Below are positions 1 to 13,600 of a DNA stretch of 64,000 bases, one piece after another. A model generated the notes under the pieces. It ran no database searches, was not told the origin of the DNA, and worked only from the letters and a program-made list of their open reading frames with translations. The translations under genes were made by a program, and so were the position numbers. How positions within the stretch are numbered: position 1 is the stretch's first letter; every line of letters begins with the position of its first letter. This stretch comes from Myrica gale (taxonomy: Eukaryota; Streptophyta; Magnoliopsida; Fagales; Myricaceae), in assembly GCA_963930655.1 (NCBI GenBank), contig OZ005617.1, positions 2,501 to 66,500 of the forward strand, written 5' to 3'.

Positions 1-3000
1 ACCCTAAACCCTAAACCCTAAACCCTAAACCCTAAACCCTAAACCCTAAACCCTAAACCCTAAACCCTAAACCCTAAACCCTAAACCCTAAACCCTAAAC
101 CCTAAACCCTAAACCCTAAACCCTAAACCCTAAACCCTAAACCCTAAACCCTAAACCCTAAACCCTAAACCCTAAACCCTAAACCCTAAACCCTAAACCC
201 TAAACCCTAAACCCTAAACCCTAAACCCTAAACCCTAAACCCTAAACCCTAAACCCTAAACCCTAAACCCTAAACCCTAAACCCTAAACCCTAAACCCTA
301 AACCCTAAACCCTAAACCCTAAACCCTAAACCCTAAACCCTAAACCCTAAACCCTAAACCCTAAACCCTAAACCCTAAACCCTAAACCCTAAACCCTAAA
401 CCCTAAACCCTAAACCCTAAACCCTAAACCCTAAACCCTAAACCCTAAACCCTAAACCCTAAACCCTAAACCCTAAACCCTAAACCCTAAACCCTAAACC
501 CTAAACCCTAAACCCTAAACCCTAAACCCTAAACCCTAAACCCTAAACCCTAAACCCTAAACCCTAAACCCTAAACCCTAAACCCTAAACCCTAAACCCT
601 AAACCCTAAACCCTAAACCCTAAACCCTAAACCCTAAACCCTAAACCCTAAACCCTAAACCCTAAACCCTAAACCCTAAACCCTAAACCCTAAACCCTAA
701 ACCCTAAACCCTAAACCCTAAACCCTAAACCCTAAACCCTAAACCCTAAACCCTAAACCCTAAACCCTAAACCCTAAACCCTAAACCCTAAACCCTAAAC
801 CCTAAACCCTAAACCCTAAACCCTAAACCCTAAACCCTAAACCCTAAACCCTAAACCCTAAACCCTAAACCCTAAACCCTAAACCCTAAACCCTAAACCC
901 TAAACCCTAAACCCTAAACCCTAAACCCTAAACCCTAAACCCTAAACCCTAAACCCTAAACCCTAAACCCTAAACCCTAAACCCTAAACCCTAAACCCTA
1001 AACCCTAAACCCTAAACCCTAAACCCTAAACCCTAAACCCTAAACCCTAAACCCTAAACCCTAAACCCTAAACCCTAAACCCTAAACCCTAAACCCTAAA
1101 CCCTAAACCCTAAACCCTAAACCCTAAACCCTAAACCCTAAACCCTAAACCCTAAACCCTAAACCCTAAACCCTAAACCCTAAACCCTAAACCCTAAACC
1201 CTAAACCCTAAACCCTAAACCCTAAACCCTAAACCCTAAACCCTAAACCCTAAACCCTAAACCCTAAACCCTAAACCCTAAACCCTAAACCCTAAACCCT
1301 AAACCCTAAACCCTAAACCCTAAACCCTAAACCCTAAACCCTAAACCCTAAACCCTAAACCCTAAACCCTAAACCCTAAACCCTAAACCCTAAACCCTAA
1401 ACCCTAAACCCTAAACCCTAAACCCTAAACCCTAAACCCTAAACCCTAAACCCTAAACCCTAAACCCTAAACCCTAAACCCTAAACCCTAAACCCTAAAC
1501 CCTAAACCCTAAACCCTAAACCCTAAACCCTAAACCCTAAACCCTAAACCCTAAACCCTAAACCCTAAACCCTAAACCCTAAACCCTAAACCCTAAACCC
1601 TAAACCCTAAACCCTAAACCCTAAACCCTAAACCCTAAACCCTAAACCCTAAACCCTAAACCCTAAACCCTAAACCCTAAACCCTAAACCCTAAACCCTA
1701 AACCCTAAACCCTAAACCCTAAACCCTAAACCCTAAACCCTAAACCCTAAACCCTAAACCCTAAACCCTAAACCCTAAACCCTAAACCCTAAACCCTAAA
1801 CCCTAAACCCTAAACCCTAAACCCTAAACCCTAAACCCTAAACCCTAAACCCTAAACCCTAAACCCTAAACCCTAAACCCTAAACCCTAAACCCTAAACC
1901 CTAAACCCTAAACCCTAAACCCTAAACCCTAAACCCTAAACCCTAAACCCTAAACCCTAAACCCTAAACCCTAAACCCTAAACCCTAAACCCTAAACCCT
2001 AAACCCTAAACCCTAAACCCTAAACCCTAAACCCTAAACCCTAAACCCTAAACCCTAAACCCTAAACCCTAAACCCTAAACCCTAAACCCTAAACCCTAA
2101 ACCCTAAACCCTAAACCCTAAACCCTAAACCCTAAACCCTAAACCCTAAACCCTAAACCCTAAACCCTAAACCCTAAACCCTAAACCCTAAACCCTAAAC
2201 CCTAAACCCTAAACCCTAAACCCTAAACCCTAAACCCTAAACCCTAAACCCTAAACCCTAAACCCTAAACCCTAAACCCTAAACCCTAAACCCTAAACCC
2301 TAAACCCTAAACCCTAAACCCTAAACCCTAAACCCTAAACCCTAAACCCTAAACCCTAAACCCTAAACCCTAAACCCTAAACCCTAAACCCTAAACCCTA
2401 AACCCTAAACCCTAAACCCTAAACCCTAAACCCTAAACCCTAAACCCTAAACCCTAAACCCTAAACCCTAAACCCTAAACCCTAAACCCTAAACCCTAAA
2501 CCCTAAACCCTAAACCCTAAACCCTAAACCCTAAACCCTAAACCCTAAACCCTAAACCCTAAACCCTAAACCCTAAACCCTAAACCCTAAACCCTAAACC
2601 CTAAACCCTAAACCCTAAACCCTAAACCCTAAACCCTAAACCCTAAACCCTAAACCCTAAACCCTAAACCCTAAACCCTAAACCCTAAACCCTAAACCCT
2701 AAACCCTAAACCCTAAACCCTAAACCCTAAACCCTAAACCCTAAACCCTAAACCCTAAACCCTAAACCCTAAACCCTAAACCCTAAACCCTAAACCCTAA
2801 ACCCTAAACCCTAAACCCTAAACCCTAAACCCTAAACCCTAAACCCTAAACCCTAAACCCTAAACCCTAAACCCTAAACCCTAAACCCTAAACCCTAAAC
2901 CCTAAACCCTAAACCCTAAACCCTAAACCCTAAACCCTAAACCCTAAACCCTAAACCCTAAACCCTAAACCCTAAACCCTAAACCCTAAACCCTAAACCC

Positions 3001-6000
3001 TAAACCCTAAACCCTAAACCCTAAACCCTAAACCCTAAACCCTAAACCCTAAACCCTAAACCCTAAACCCTAAACCCTAAACCCTAAACCCTAAACCCTA
3101 AACCCTAAACCCTAAACCCTAAACCCTAAACCCTAAACCCTAAACCCTAAACCCTAAACCCTAAACCCTAAACCCTAAACCCTAAACCCTAAACCCTAAA
3201 CCCTAAACCCTAAACCCTAAACCCTAAACCCTAAACCCTAAACCCTAAACCCTAAACCCTAAACCCTAAACCCTAAACCCTAAACCCTAAACCCTAAACC
3301 CTAAACCCTAAACCCTAAACCCTAAACCCTAAACCCTAAACCCTAAACCCTAAACCCTAAACCCTAAACCCTAAACCCTAAACCCTAAACCCTAAACCCT
3401 AAACCCTAAACCCTAAACCCTAAACCCTAAACCCTAAACCCTAAACCCTAAACCCTAAACCCTAAACCCTAAACCCTAAACCCTAAACCCTAAACCCTAA
3501 ACCCTAAACCCTAAACCCTAAACCCTAAACCCTAAACCCTAAACCCTAAACCCTAAACCCTAAACCCTAAACCCTAAACCCTAAACCCTAAACCCTAAAC
3601 CCTAAACCCTAAACCCTAAACCCTAAACCCTAAACCCTAAACCCTAAACCCTAAACCCTAAACCCTAAACCCTAAACCCTAAACCCTAAACCCTAAACCC
3701 TAAACCCTAAACCCTAAACCCTAAACCCTAAACCCTAAACCCTAAACCCTAAACCCTAAACCCTAAACCCTAAACCCTAAACCCTAAACCCTAAACCCTA
3801 AACCCTAAACCCTAAACCCTAAACCCTAAACCCTAAACCCTAAACCCTAAACCCTAAACCCTAAACCCTAAACCCTAAACCCTAAACCCTAAACCCTAAA
3901 CCCTAAACCCTAAACCCTAAACCCTAAACCCTAAACCCTAAACCCTAAACCCTAAACCCTAAACCCTAAACCCTAAACCCTAAACCCTAAACCCTAAACC
4001 CTAAACCCTAAACCCTAAACCCTAAACCCTAAACCCTAAACCCTAAACCCTAAACCCTAAACCCTAAACCCTAAACCCTAAACCCTAAACCCTAAACCCT
4101 AAACCCTAAACCCTAAACCCTAAACCCTAAACCCTAAACCCTAAACCCTAAACCCTAAACCCTAAACCCTAAACCCTAAACCCTAAACCCTAAACCCTAA
4201 ACCCTAAACCCTAAACCCTAAACCCTAAACCCTAAACCCTAAACCCTAAACCCTAAACCCTAAACCCTAAACCCTAAACCCTAAACCCTAAACCCTAAAC
4301 CCTAAACCCTAAACCCTAAACCCTAAACCCTAAACCCTAAACCCTAAACCCTAAACCCTAAACCCTAAACCCTAAACCCTAAACCCTAAACCCTAAACCC
4401 TAAACCCTAAACCCTAAACCCTAAACCCTAAACCCTAAACCCTAAACCCTAAACCCTAAACCCTAAACCCTAAACCCTAAACCCTAAACCCTAAACCCTA
4501 AACCCTAAACCCTAAACCCTAAACCCTAAACCCTAAACCCTAAACCCTAAACCCTAAACCCTAAACCCTAAACCCTAAACCCTAAACCCTAAACCCTAAA
4601 CCCTAAACCCTAAACCCTAAACCCTAAACCCTAAACCCTAAACCCTAAACCCTAAACCCTAAACCCTAAACCCTAAACCCTAAACCCTAAACCCTAAACC
4701 CTAAACCCTAAACCCTAAACCCTAAACCCTAAACCCTAAACCCTAAACCCTAAACCCTAAACCCTAAACCCTAAACCCTAAACCCTAAACCCTAAACCCT
4801 AAACCCTAAACCCTAAACCCTAAACCCTAAACCCTAAACCCTAAACCCTAAACCCTAAACCCTAAACCCTAAACCCTAAACCCTAAACCCTAAACCCTAA
4901 ACCCTAAACCCTAAACCCTAAACCCTAAACCCTAAACCCTAAACCCTAAACCCTAAACCCTAAACCCTAAACCCTAAACCCTAAACCCTAAACCCTAAAC
5001 CCTAAACCCTAAACCCTAAACCCTAAACCCTAAACCCTAAACCCTAAACCCTAAACCCTAAACCCTAAACCCTAAACCCTAAACCCTAAACCCTAAACCC
5101 TAAACCCTAAACCCTAAACCCTAAACCCTAAACCCTAAACCCTAAACCCTAAACCCTAAACCCTAAACCCTAAACCCTAAACCCTAAACCCTAAACCCTA
5201 AACCCTAAACCCTAAACCCTAAACCCTAAACCCTAAACCCTAAACCCTAAACCCTAAACCCTAAACCCTAAACCCTAAACCCTAAACCCTAAACCCTAAA
5301 CCCTAAACCCTAAACCCTAAACCCTAAACCCTAAACCCTAAACCCTAAACCCTAAACCCTAAACCCTAAACCCTAAACCCTAAACCCTAAACCCTAAACC
5401 CTAAACCCTAAACCCTAAACCCTAAACCCTAAACCCTAAACCCTAAACCCTAAACCCTAAACCCTAAACCCTAAACCCTAAACCCTAAACCCTAAACCCT
5501 AAACCCTAAACCCTAAACCCTAAACCCTAAACCCTAAACCCTAAACCCTAAACCCTAAACCCTAAACCCTAAACCCTAAACCCTAAACCCTAAACCCTAA
5601 ACCCTAAACCCTAAACCCTAAACCCTAAACCCTAAACCCTAAACCCTAAACCCTAAACCCTAAACCCTAAACCCTAAACCCTAAACCCTAAACCCTAAAC
5701 CCTAAACCCTAAACCCTAAACCCTAAACCCTAAACCCTAAACCCTAAACCCTAAACCCTAAACCCTAAACCCTAAACCCTAAACCCTAAACCCTAAACCC
5801 TAAACCCTAAACCCTAAACCCTAAACCCTAAACCCTAAACCCTAAACCCTAAACCCTAAACCCTAAACCCTAAACCCTAAACCCTAAACCCTAAACCCTA
5901 AACCCTAAACCCTAAACCCTAAACCCTAAACCCTAAACCCTAAACCCTAAACCCTAAACCCTAAACCCTAAACCCTAAACCCTAAACCCTAAACCCTAAA

Positions 6001-9000
6001 CCCTAAACCCTAAACCCTAAACCCTAAACCCTAAACCCTAAACCCTAAACCCTAAACCCTAAACCCTAAACCCTAAACCCTAAACCCTAAACCCTAAACC
6101 CTAAACCCTAAACCCTAAACCCTAAACCCTAAACCCTAAACCCTAAACCCTAAACCCTAAACCCTAAACCCTAAACCCTAAACCCTAAACCCTAAACCCT
6201 AAACCCTAAACCCTAAACCCTAAACCCTAAACCCTAAACCCTAAACCCTAAACCCTAAACCCTAAACCCTAAACCCTAAACCCTAAACCCTAAACCCTAA
6301 ACCCTAAACCCTAAACCCTAAACCCTAAACCCTAAACCCTAAACCCTAAACCCTAAACCCTAAACCCTAAACCCTAAACCCTAAACCCTAAACCCTAAAC
6401 CCTAAACCCTAAACCCTAAACCCTAAACCCTAAACCCTAAACCCTAAACCCTAAACCCTAAACCCTAAACCCTAAACCCTAAACCCTAAACCCTAAACCC
6501 TAAACCCTAAACCCTAAACCCTAAACCCTAAACCCTAAACCCTAAACCCTAAACCCTAAACCCTAAACCCTAAACCCTAAACCCTAAACCCTAAACCCTA
6601 AACCCTAAACCCTAAACCCTAAACCCTAAACCCTAAACCCTAAACCCTAAACCCTAAACCCTAAACCCTAAACCCTAAACCCTAAACCCTAAACCCTAAA
6701 CCCTAAACCCTAAACCCTAAACCCTAAACCCTAAACCCTAAACCCTAAACCCTAAACCCTAAACCCTAAACCCTAAACCCTAAACCCTAAACCCTAAACC
6801 CTAAACCCTAAACCCTAAACCCTAAACCCTAAACCCTAAACCCTAAACCCTAAACCCTAAACCCTAAACCCTAAACCCTAAACCCTAAACCCTAAACCCT
6901 AAACCCTAAACCCTAAACCCTAAACCCTAAACCCTAAACCCTAAACCCTAAACCCTAAACCCTAAACCCTAAACCCTAAACCCTAAACCCTAAACCCTAA
7001 ACCCTAAACCCTAAACCCTAAACCCTAAACCCTAAACCCTAAACCCTAAACCCTAAACCCTAAACCCTAAACCCTAAACCCTAAACCCTAAACCCTAAAC
7101 CCTAAACCCTAAACCCTAAACCCTAAACCCTAAACCCTAAACCCTAAACCCTAAACCCTAAACCCTAAACCCTAAACCCTAAACCCTAAACCCTAAACCC
7201 TAAACCCTAAACCCTAAACCCTAAACCCTAAACCCTAAACCCTAAACCCTAAACCCTAAACCCTAAACCCTAAACCCTAAACCCTAAACCCTAAACCCTA
7301 AACCCTAAACCCTAAACCCTAAACCCTAAACCCTAAACCCTAAACCCTAAACCCTAAACCCTAAACCCTAAACCCTAAACCCTAAACCCTAAACCCTAAA
7401 CCCTAAACCCTAAACCCTAAACCCTAAACCCTAAACCCTAAACCCTAAACCCTAAACCCTAAACCCTAAACCCTAAACCCTAAACCCTAAACCCTAAACC
7501 CTAAACCCTAAACCCTAAACCCTAAACCCTAAACCCTAAACCCTAAACCCTAAACCCTAAACCCTAAACCCTAAACCCTAAACCCTAAACCCTAAACCCT
7601 AAACCCTAAACCCTAAACCCTAAACCCTAAACCCTAAACCCTAAACCCTAAACCCTAAACCCTAAACCCTAAACCCTAAACCCTAAACCCTAAACCCTAA
7701 ACCCTAAACCCTAAACCCTAAACCCTAAACCCTAAACCCTAAACCCTAAACCCTAAACCCTAAACCCTAAACCCTAAACCCTAAACCCTAAACCCTAAAC
7801 CCTAAACCCTAAACCCTAAACCCTAAACCCTAAACCCTAAACCCTAAACCCTAAACCCTAAACCCTAAACCCTAAACCCTAAACCCTAAACCCTAAACCC
7901 TAAACCCTAAACCCTAAACCCTAAACCCTAAACCCTAAACCCTAAACCCTAAACCCTAAACCCTAAACCCTAAACCCTAAACCCTAAACCCTAAACCCTA
8001 AACCCTAAACCCTAAACCCTAAACCCTAAACCCTAAACCCTAAACCCTAAACCCTAAACCCTAAACCCTAAACCCTAAACCCTAAACCCTAAACCCTAAA
8101 CCCTAAACCCTAAACCCTAAACCCTAAACCCTAAACCCTAAACCCTAAACCCTAAACCCTAAACCCTAAACCCTAAACCCTAAACCCTAAACCCTAAACC
8201 CTAAACCCTAAACCCTAAACCCTAAACCCTAAACCCTAAACCCTAAACCCTAAACCCTAAACCCTAAACCCTAAACCCTAAACCCTAAACCCTAAACCCT
8301 AAACCCTAAACCCTAAACCCTAAACCCTAAACCCTAAACCCTAAACCCTAAACCCTAAACCCTAAACCCTAAACCCTAAACCCTAAACCCTAAACCCTAA
8401 ACCCTAAACCCTAAACCCTAAACCCTAAACCCTAAACCCTAAACCCTAAACCCTAAACCCTAAACCCTAAACCCTAAACCCTAAACCCTAAACCCTAAAC
8501 CCTAAACCCTAAACCCTAAACCCTAAACCCTAAACCCTAAACCCTAAACCCTAAACCCTAAACCCTAAACCCTAAACCCTAAACCCTAAACCCTAAACCC
8601 TAAACCCTAAACCCTAAACCCTAAACCCTAAACCCTAAACCCTAAACCCTAAACCCTAAACCCTAAACCCTAAACCCTAAACCCTAAACCCTAAACCCTA
8701 AACCCTAAACCCTAAACCCTAAACCCTAAACCCTAAACCCTAAACCCTAAACCCTAAACCCTAAACCCTAAACCCTAAACCCTAAACCCTAAACCCTAAA
8801 CCCTAAACCCTAAACCCTAAACCCTAAACCCTAAACCCTAAACCCTAAACCCTAAACCCTAAACCCTAAACCCTAAACCCTAAACCCTAAACCCTAAACC
8901 CTAAACCCTAAACCCTAAACCCTAAACCCTAAACCCTAAACCCTAAACCCTAAACCCTAAACCCTAAACCCTAAACCCTAAACCCTAAACCCTAAACCCT

Positions 9001-9580
9001 AAACCCTAAACCCTAAACCCTAAACCCTAAACCCTAAACCCTAAACCCTAAACCCTAAACCCTAAACCCTAAACCCTAAACCCTAAACCCTAAACCCTAA
9101 ACCCTAAACCCTAAACCCTAAACCCTAAACCCTAAACCCTAAACAACCCTAAACCCTAAACCCTAAACCCTAAACCCTAAACCCTAAACCCTAAACCCTA
9201 AACCCTAAACCCTAAACCCTAAACCCTAAACCCTAAACCCTAAACCCTAAACCCTAAACCCTAAACCCTAAACCCTAAACCCTAAACCCTAAACCCTAAA
9301 CCCTAAACCCTAAACCCTAAACCCTAAACCCTAAACCCTAAACCCTAAACCCTAAACCCTAAACCCTAAACCCTAAACCCTAAACCCTAAACCCTAAACC
9401 CTAAACCCTAAACCCTAAACCCTAAACCCTAAACCCTAAACCCTAAACCCTAAACCCTAAACCCTAAACCCTAAACCCTAAACCCTAAACCCTAAACCCT
9501 AAACCCTAAACCCTAAACCCTAAACCCTAAACCCTAAACCCTAAACCCTAAACCCTAAACCCTAAACCCTAAACCCTAAA
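1..9580. repeat. Telomere, (CCCTAAA)n array
   Basis: Uninterrupted head-to-tail copies of the 7-bp unit CCCTAAA, roughly 1,370 of them. The C-rich strand reads 5'->3' inward from base 1, which is the orientation of a left chromosome end. By eye the array is perfect except for a 3-base insertion (caa) at about 9144-9146. The unit is the standard Arabidopsis-type plant telomere. The real terminus may lie further left than the assembly. Confidence 0.98.
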
Positions 9581-9891
9581 CCCTCAACCCTAAACCCTCA
9601 ACCCTCAACCCTCAACCCTAAACCCTCAACCCTAAACCCTCAACCCTAAACCCTCAACCCTAAACCCTCAACCCTAAACCCTCAACCCTAAACCCTCAAC
9701 CCTAAACCCTCAACCCTAAACCCTCAACCCTAAACCCTCAACCCTAAACCCTCAACCCTAAACCCTCAACCCTAAACCCTAAAACCCTCAACCCTAAACC
9801 CTCAACCCTAAACCCTCAACCCTAAACCCTCAACCCTAAACCCTAAACCCTAAACCCTAAACCCTAAACCCTAAACCCTCAACCCTAAACC

Positions 9892-9944
<53 letters not shown>

Positions 9945-10014
9945 ACCCTAAACCCTAAACCCTAAACCCTAAAACCCTAAACCCTAAAACCCTAAACCCT
10001 AAACCCTAAACCCT
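9581..10014. repeat. Proximal telomere-variant block (CCCTAAA / CCCTCAA)
   Basis: At 9581 the array changes from pure CCCTAAA to a mixture with CCCTCAA. From about 9624 to 9836 the two units mostly alternate strictly, giving a 14-bp higher-order repeat. Around 9890-9945 there is a run of CCCTCAA only, and near the inner edge a few CCCTAAAA units appear. The last complete unit ends at 10010 and unique sequence follows. Degenerate variants at the proximal edge are expected of plant telomeres; the ordered alternation is notable. Confidence 0.95.
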
Positions 10015-10049
10015 CTACTAACTATTATTTTTATTTTTATTTTCCTTGA

Positions 10050-10301
10050 AATATTTTTGTAAATCCAAAATAAACGCGTGTCCAACTTGAGTTTGTGAGG
10101 AAGTATTAAAATTTTAAGAGTCTCACGTTATTAAAGTAATGTGGGTTATTGTTTCCAAAGGCTTATTTATAAATAAAACATCATGTAATCTCATCAAAAA
10201 TAAGTGAGAAAACCAATATGCCCAATTGAGCATTCTCATAGTGGATGTCTCACTTATTAGTATAAATAATTTTTCTTTAGTTAAAATTTTTATTTGTAAC
10301 A
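10050..10301 (+). mobile_element. Truncated TRIM-like retroelement (internal tail, PPT and 3' LTR)
   Basis: The stretch matches, with scattered differences, the internal tail, purine-rich tract and LTR of the TRIM copies at 47811-49811. The purine tract (tgaggaag) ends just before 10104. The LTR runs 10104-10301, starts TATTAAA and ends GTAACA, and shares the motif gtggatgtctcacttat with the other copies. The 5' LTR and primer-binding site are missing, and telomeric repeats begin about 40 bp to the left. This looks like a TRIM whose distal part was lost at the chromosome end. Confidence 0.7.
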
Positions 10302-12126
10302 CTGACATATGGCCCATTACATCTTAAAAGGATATTGCGTTCTATATATTTAGGGTAAGTTGGTATGATGGTATCTCTATTATAAGCTGGGTTTTTTTTC
10401 TAACCAACAAGTAACAACTCTACTTTGTAAGCAAGTAAATTCCCCCCTTGTCCATCTGTTCGTATTCGTCTAATTTGCTATCTTCTGAAAATTGAGATGA
10501 AAAGCCACCTATGCCCACTGGCTGAGTGAATCAAACGAAGAAAGACGAGTTAGGGCAAACGGGTGTCAGTGTTAAGCGAATATCTTGTAAAAGTGAAATT
10601 CTACATTTATGGCTTTGCGTGTAATTTTAGCTGTTGTAAAGAACACAGTAAGAAACTGCTCCGGGGCCCGGGCCCCAGCAGTCTCTTTTTTTTCTCCTCC
10701 CATGTTTTCTTTCTTTCTTCTCACCTACGTACCTAGTCATGTTGATGGGATCAAGCCTTTCTCCTTTTGTTATTACTGTTATTATTATCATTGTAGATAT
10801 GACACGTCCTATTTCATGCTCGTCACATTACCAAAAAAAAACATAACTCAAAAAAACTCGAATGGTCAATCCCAATTGAACAGAGGCGAACAATATGCAT
10901 ATATACTGATCATGCGTACATCTCATTTATAGCGCCCATTTTTCCTAATTAGCAAATACGTTTTATTAATTTTGTAGCTTACCATTAGCCCTTGGACTTG
11001 AGGTAAAACTGACATCAAATTTTGGTGGGTTCAGTGAGTACATGAAATATTTTATCAAAACTGGAGTGGGAATTGGATTAGAAGTTATTATATATATAAT
11101 TCTCGGTGTATTCTCAATGTATACATATACACAATATACGACTCAAATAATAAAATTGATTGTCGATTGAGTATAGTTCAGTATTTCACAGGATATATAT
11201 CTATGATCTGCAGGTCATATTCCATAATCAATAGATTTTCAATTTTGGTATAACAAGGTATATATTTATAACATTAATGTTGGTACGAGATAGTACTTGA
11301 ATATGTTCAACTATAGGATATTCGTTACAAGGGGACAGGGGTTTGATATAAATTAAGACCTAAAAATGCATATTTAAAGTACAAGACATTTTCAATTTTG
11401 GTATTTAAAAATGTATACGAGTCTGTTATTAGCGTGTCAGACATTTATTTAACATTAATGTATCAATATCATGTATTCGGGAAACTGACAAATTAAGCAT
11501 AGTATAATATTAATTACCGGCCAACTAATTGTGCATGTGTGAGAGAGTGAGAGCTGTTGATATGGGAATCGATGATATCAAAGATAAGGAAATAATTGAA
11601 AAAGGAATGGGATCGAATAGCTGACAATTTAACACTCCCATGCATGCATTGGTAATGTAGGCTCAAAATAGAGAAATTTCCAAAAATTTGCAAAACGTGA
11701 TGATCAATTAAATCAATATATAGTTCAACATGATTTTCCTCATTGCTTCTAGAAAACAATTCATTTATATGTAGAGCTCTACTTTTTTAATTTCTTTTTA
11801 TCAAGTAGTTAACTGATCTCCAGTCTCCACTTACATGCTAATTATAACTATGAATTTAAGAAAAGAATAGTACTAAAGCCGCCTTTATTATTTCTTGAGG
11901 CTTAGGCCGAATCTTATATATTAGACAAATGATCTTAATTGGTTACAAATTATTGGAATGACCCTTTAGCTAGGTTTTAATCTTGGCCTATAGTACTACT
12001 ATATATATATATATATATACACTTCTCTTTCCACCTGCAGATTAATGTACGATGTAATTTCCACCTCAAGCTAGCTCCAGGCCGAACGTATATATACGTA
12101 TAGAATCAGTACTTGAATGCGCGGAT
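10302..12126. other. Subtelomeric AT-rich intergenic DNA
   Basis: No coding region with family resemblance was seen. The sequence is AT-rich, with a small (TA)n run at about 12000-12018. Open frames at 10609-10932 and 11514-11759 are short, low in complexity or show no recognisable domain, so they are not called genes. Confidence 0.6.
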
Positions 12127-12677
12127 TGTTGAAAGTTAAACTTGATTTGGGTCCAAAATGTGCTCCAAACTTAGTCTTGGCCCGATGGAGAATGAAGATC
12201 TTCTAAAGAGTTCCACAAATCTCTAGAGGAAAAGAAGAAAAATTGTCTTTCTAGAAAGTTCTATAGTGTTCTAGATAAAGGAAGAGCAAGAAGTTCTCTA
12301 GAGACTTCTATAAATCTCTAGAGTATGAGAGATCAATAACTTTCTAAAAAGTTCTAAGAAAATATCTTAGAAATAAGTAGAAGTTTCTTGTCTAGAAAGT
12401 GCTAGAAAATATCTAGAAAGTGCCATAGAAATATCTAGATATTTTAGATTAAATGTGTGGCTAAGATTGAATGTGTAAGCCTATATAAAGGGTGTAGCCC
12501 CACCATTTTGTAAGAAGTAGAAAAGAAGAAGCTCAAGAAGTCAAGAAAGTTCCAGACAAGCCAAGTTTGAGAAATTGAAGTGTGTTTTTCCATATCCCTC
12601 CTCATTATCTCTTCCACATAAATTTGCTCTACCTTAAAGCCTTACTCCCTTTTGTGTTGTAAACTCATCTTCCAACA
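12127..12677 (+). repeat. 5' LTR of the copia element
   Basis: The repeat begins TGTTGAAAG and ends CCAACA, so it has the TG...CA ends of an LTR. It is about 551 bp and matches 15731-16244 closely. A likely TATA box (tatataaag) lies near 12482. It is unusually rich in tctaga-type short palindromes and in repeats of the words agttcta and ctagaaa. Confidence 0.9.
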
Positions 12678-12680
12678 AAC

Positions 12681-12692
12681 TGGTATCAAAGC
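12681..12692 (+). other. Primer-binding site of the copia element
   Basis: TGGTATCAAAGC lies three bases after the 5' LTR. It resembles the TGGTATCAGAGC initiator-tRNA-Met complement used by plant LTR elements, with one difference (A for G). Confidence 0.8.
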
Positions 12693-12710
12693 CTAGGTTG
12701 TAGTGAAAAG

Positions 12711-13592
12711 ATGGCAAGTGGAATGATTCTCTTCCAAGTCCCTCAACTCACTAAAGACAACTATGACAATTGGAGCATCAGAATGAAGGCGTTGCTCGGC
12801 TCACAGGACGTTTGGGAGATCGTGGAGAAAGGCTATAAGGAGCCACAAGATGAGGCCACCCTATCCCAAGCTCAAAGGGATAGTCTGAAAGACGTGAGAA
12901 AGAAAGACAAGAAGGCGCTCACTTTCATCTATCAAGCCTTGGCTGAGAGTATGTTCGAGAAGGTGGCAGGAGCAACAACTAGCAAAGAAGCTTGGGAGAT
13001 CTTGCAAAACTCTCACAAAGGAGTTGATAAGGTGAAGAAAGTTCGACTCCAAACTCTTCGAGGTGAGTTCGAATCTTTGTTTATGAAAGAATCAGAATCA
13101 ATTTCTGATTACTTTTCTCGAGTATTGGCTATTGTGAATCAACTAAGGCGAAATGGTGAAAATTTGAATGATACTCGAGTAATGGAGAAGATATTGCAGT
13201 CTTTAGATTCGAAATTTGATTATATTGTGGTAGCTATTGAAGAATCTAAAGATCTAGATACTATGACTGTTGATCACTACAAGCCCATGAATAAAGATTA
13301 AAGAAAAAGGTAAAAGAAGAGCATTTAGATCAAGCTCTTCAGATGAAACTCACCTTGAATGAGAAAGAAAAAAGCTTTGGCAGTGAAAGAAGCCAAAGAG
13401 GAAGAGGACGTGGCCAAGGTCGCGGAAGAGGTGTATTCAAAAGGGAAGAATATAGCCAAAGTTCGTATTCTCCAAGAAGTCGGGGAAAAGGAAACAATTA
13501 AGGTAAAATGGAAGACAAAGGTATGATAAATCTCAAGTTAAATGTTTTAATTGTCAAAAGCTTGGTCATTATGCTTCTGAGTGCATAAGTAA
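12711..13592 (+). pseudogene. copia Gag, frameshifted
   Basis: The frame 12711-13301 encodes 196 residues of a copia Gag core: an N-terminal [18 protein letters not shown]-type segment and a central [16 protein letters not shown]-type segment, typical of the UBN2/retrotransposon-gag family. The frame is lost after 13301. A CCHC zinc knuckle (C-F-N-C-x4-G-H-x4-C) can still be read in another frame at about 13540-13585. An arginine/glycine-rich stretch precedes the knuckle. Gag would form the virus-like particle. Confidence 0.88.
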
Positions 13593-13600
13593 TATTAACA

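Noticed and set aside
10609-10932. Possible 107-residue gene near the telomere
   Set aside because: Low-complexity Ser/Phe/Tyr-rich translation, no recognisable domain, no splice or promoter support.
12861-13052. Minus-strand frame opposite copia Gag
   Set aside because: Shadow of the Gag frame; no family resemblance.
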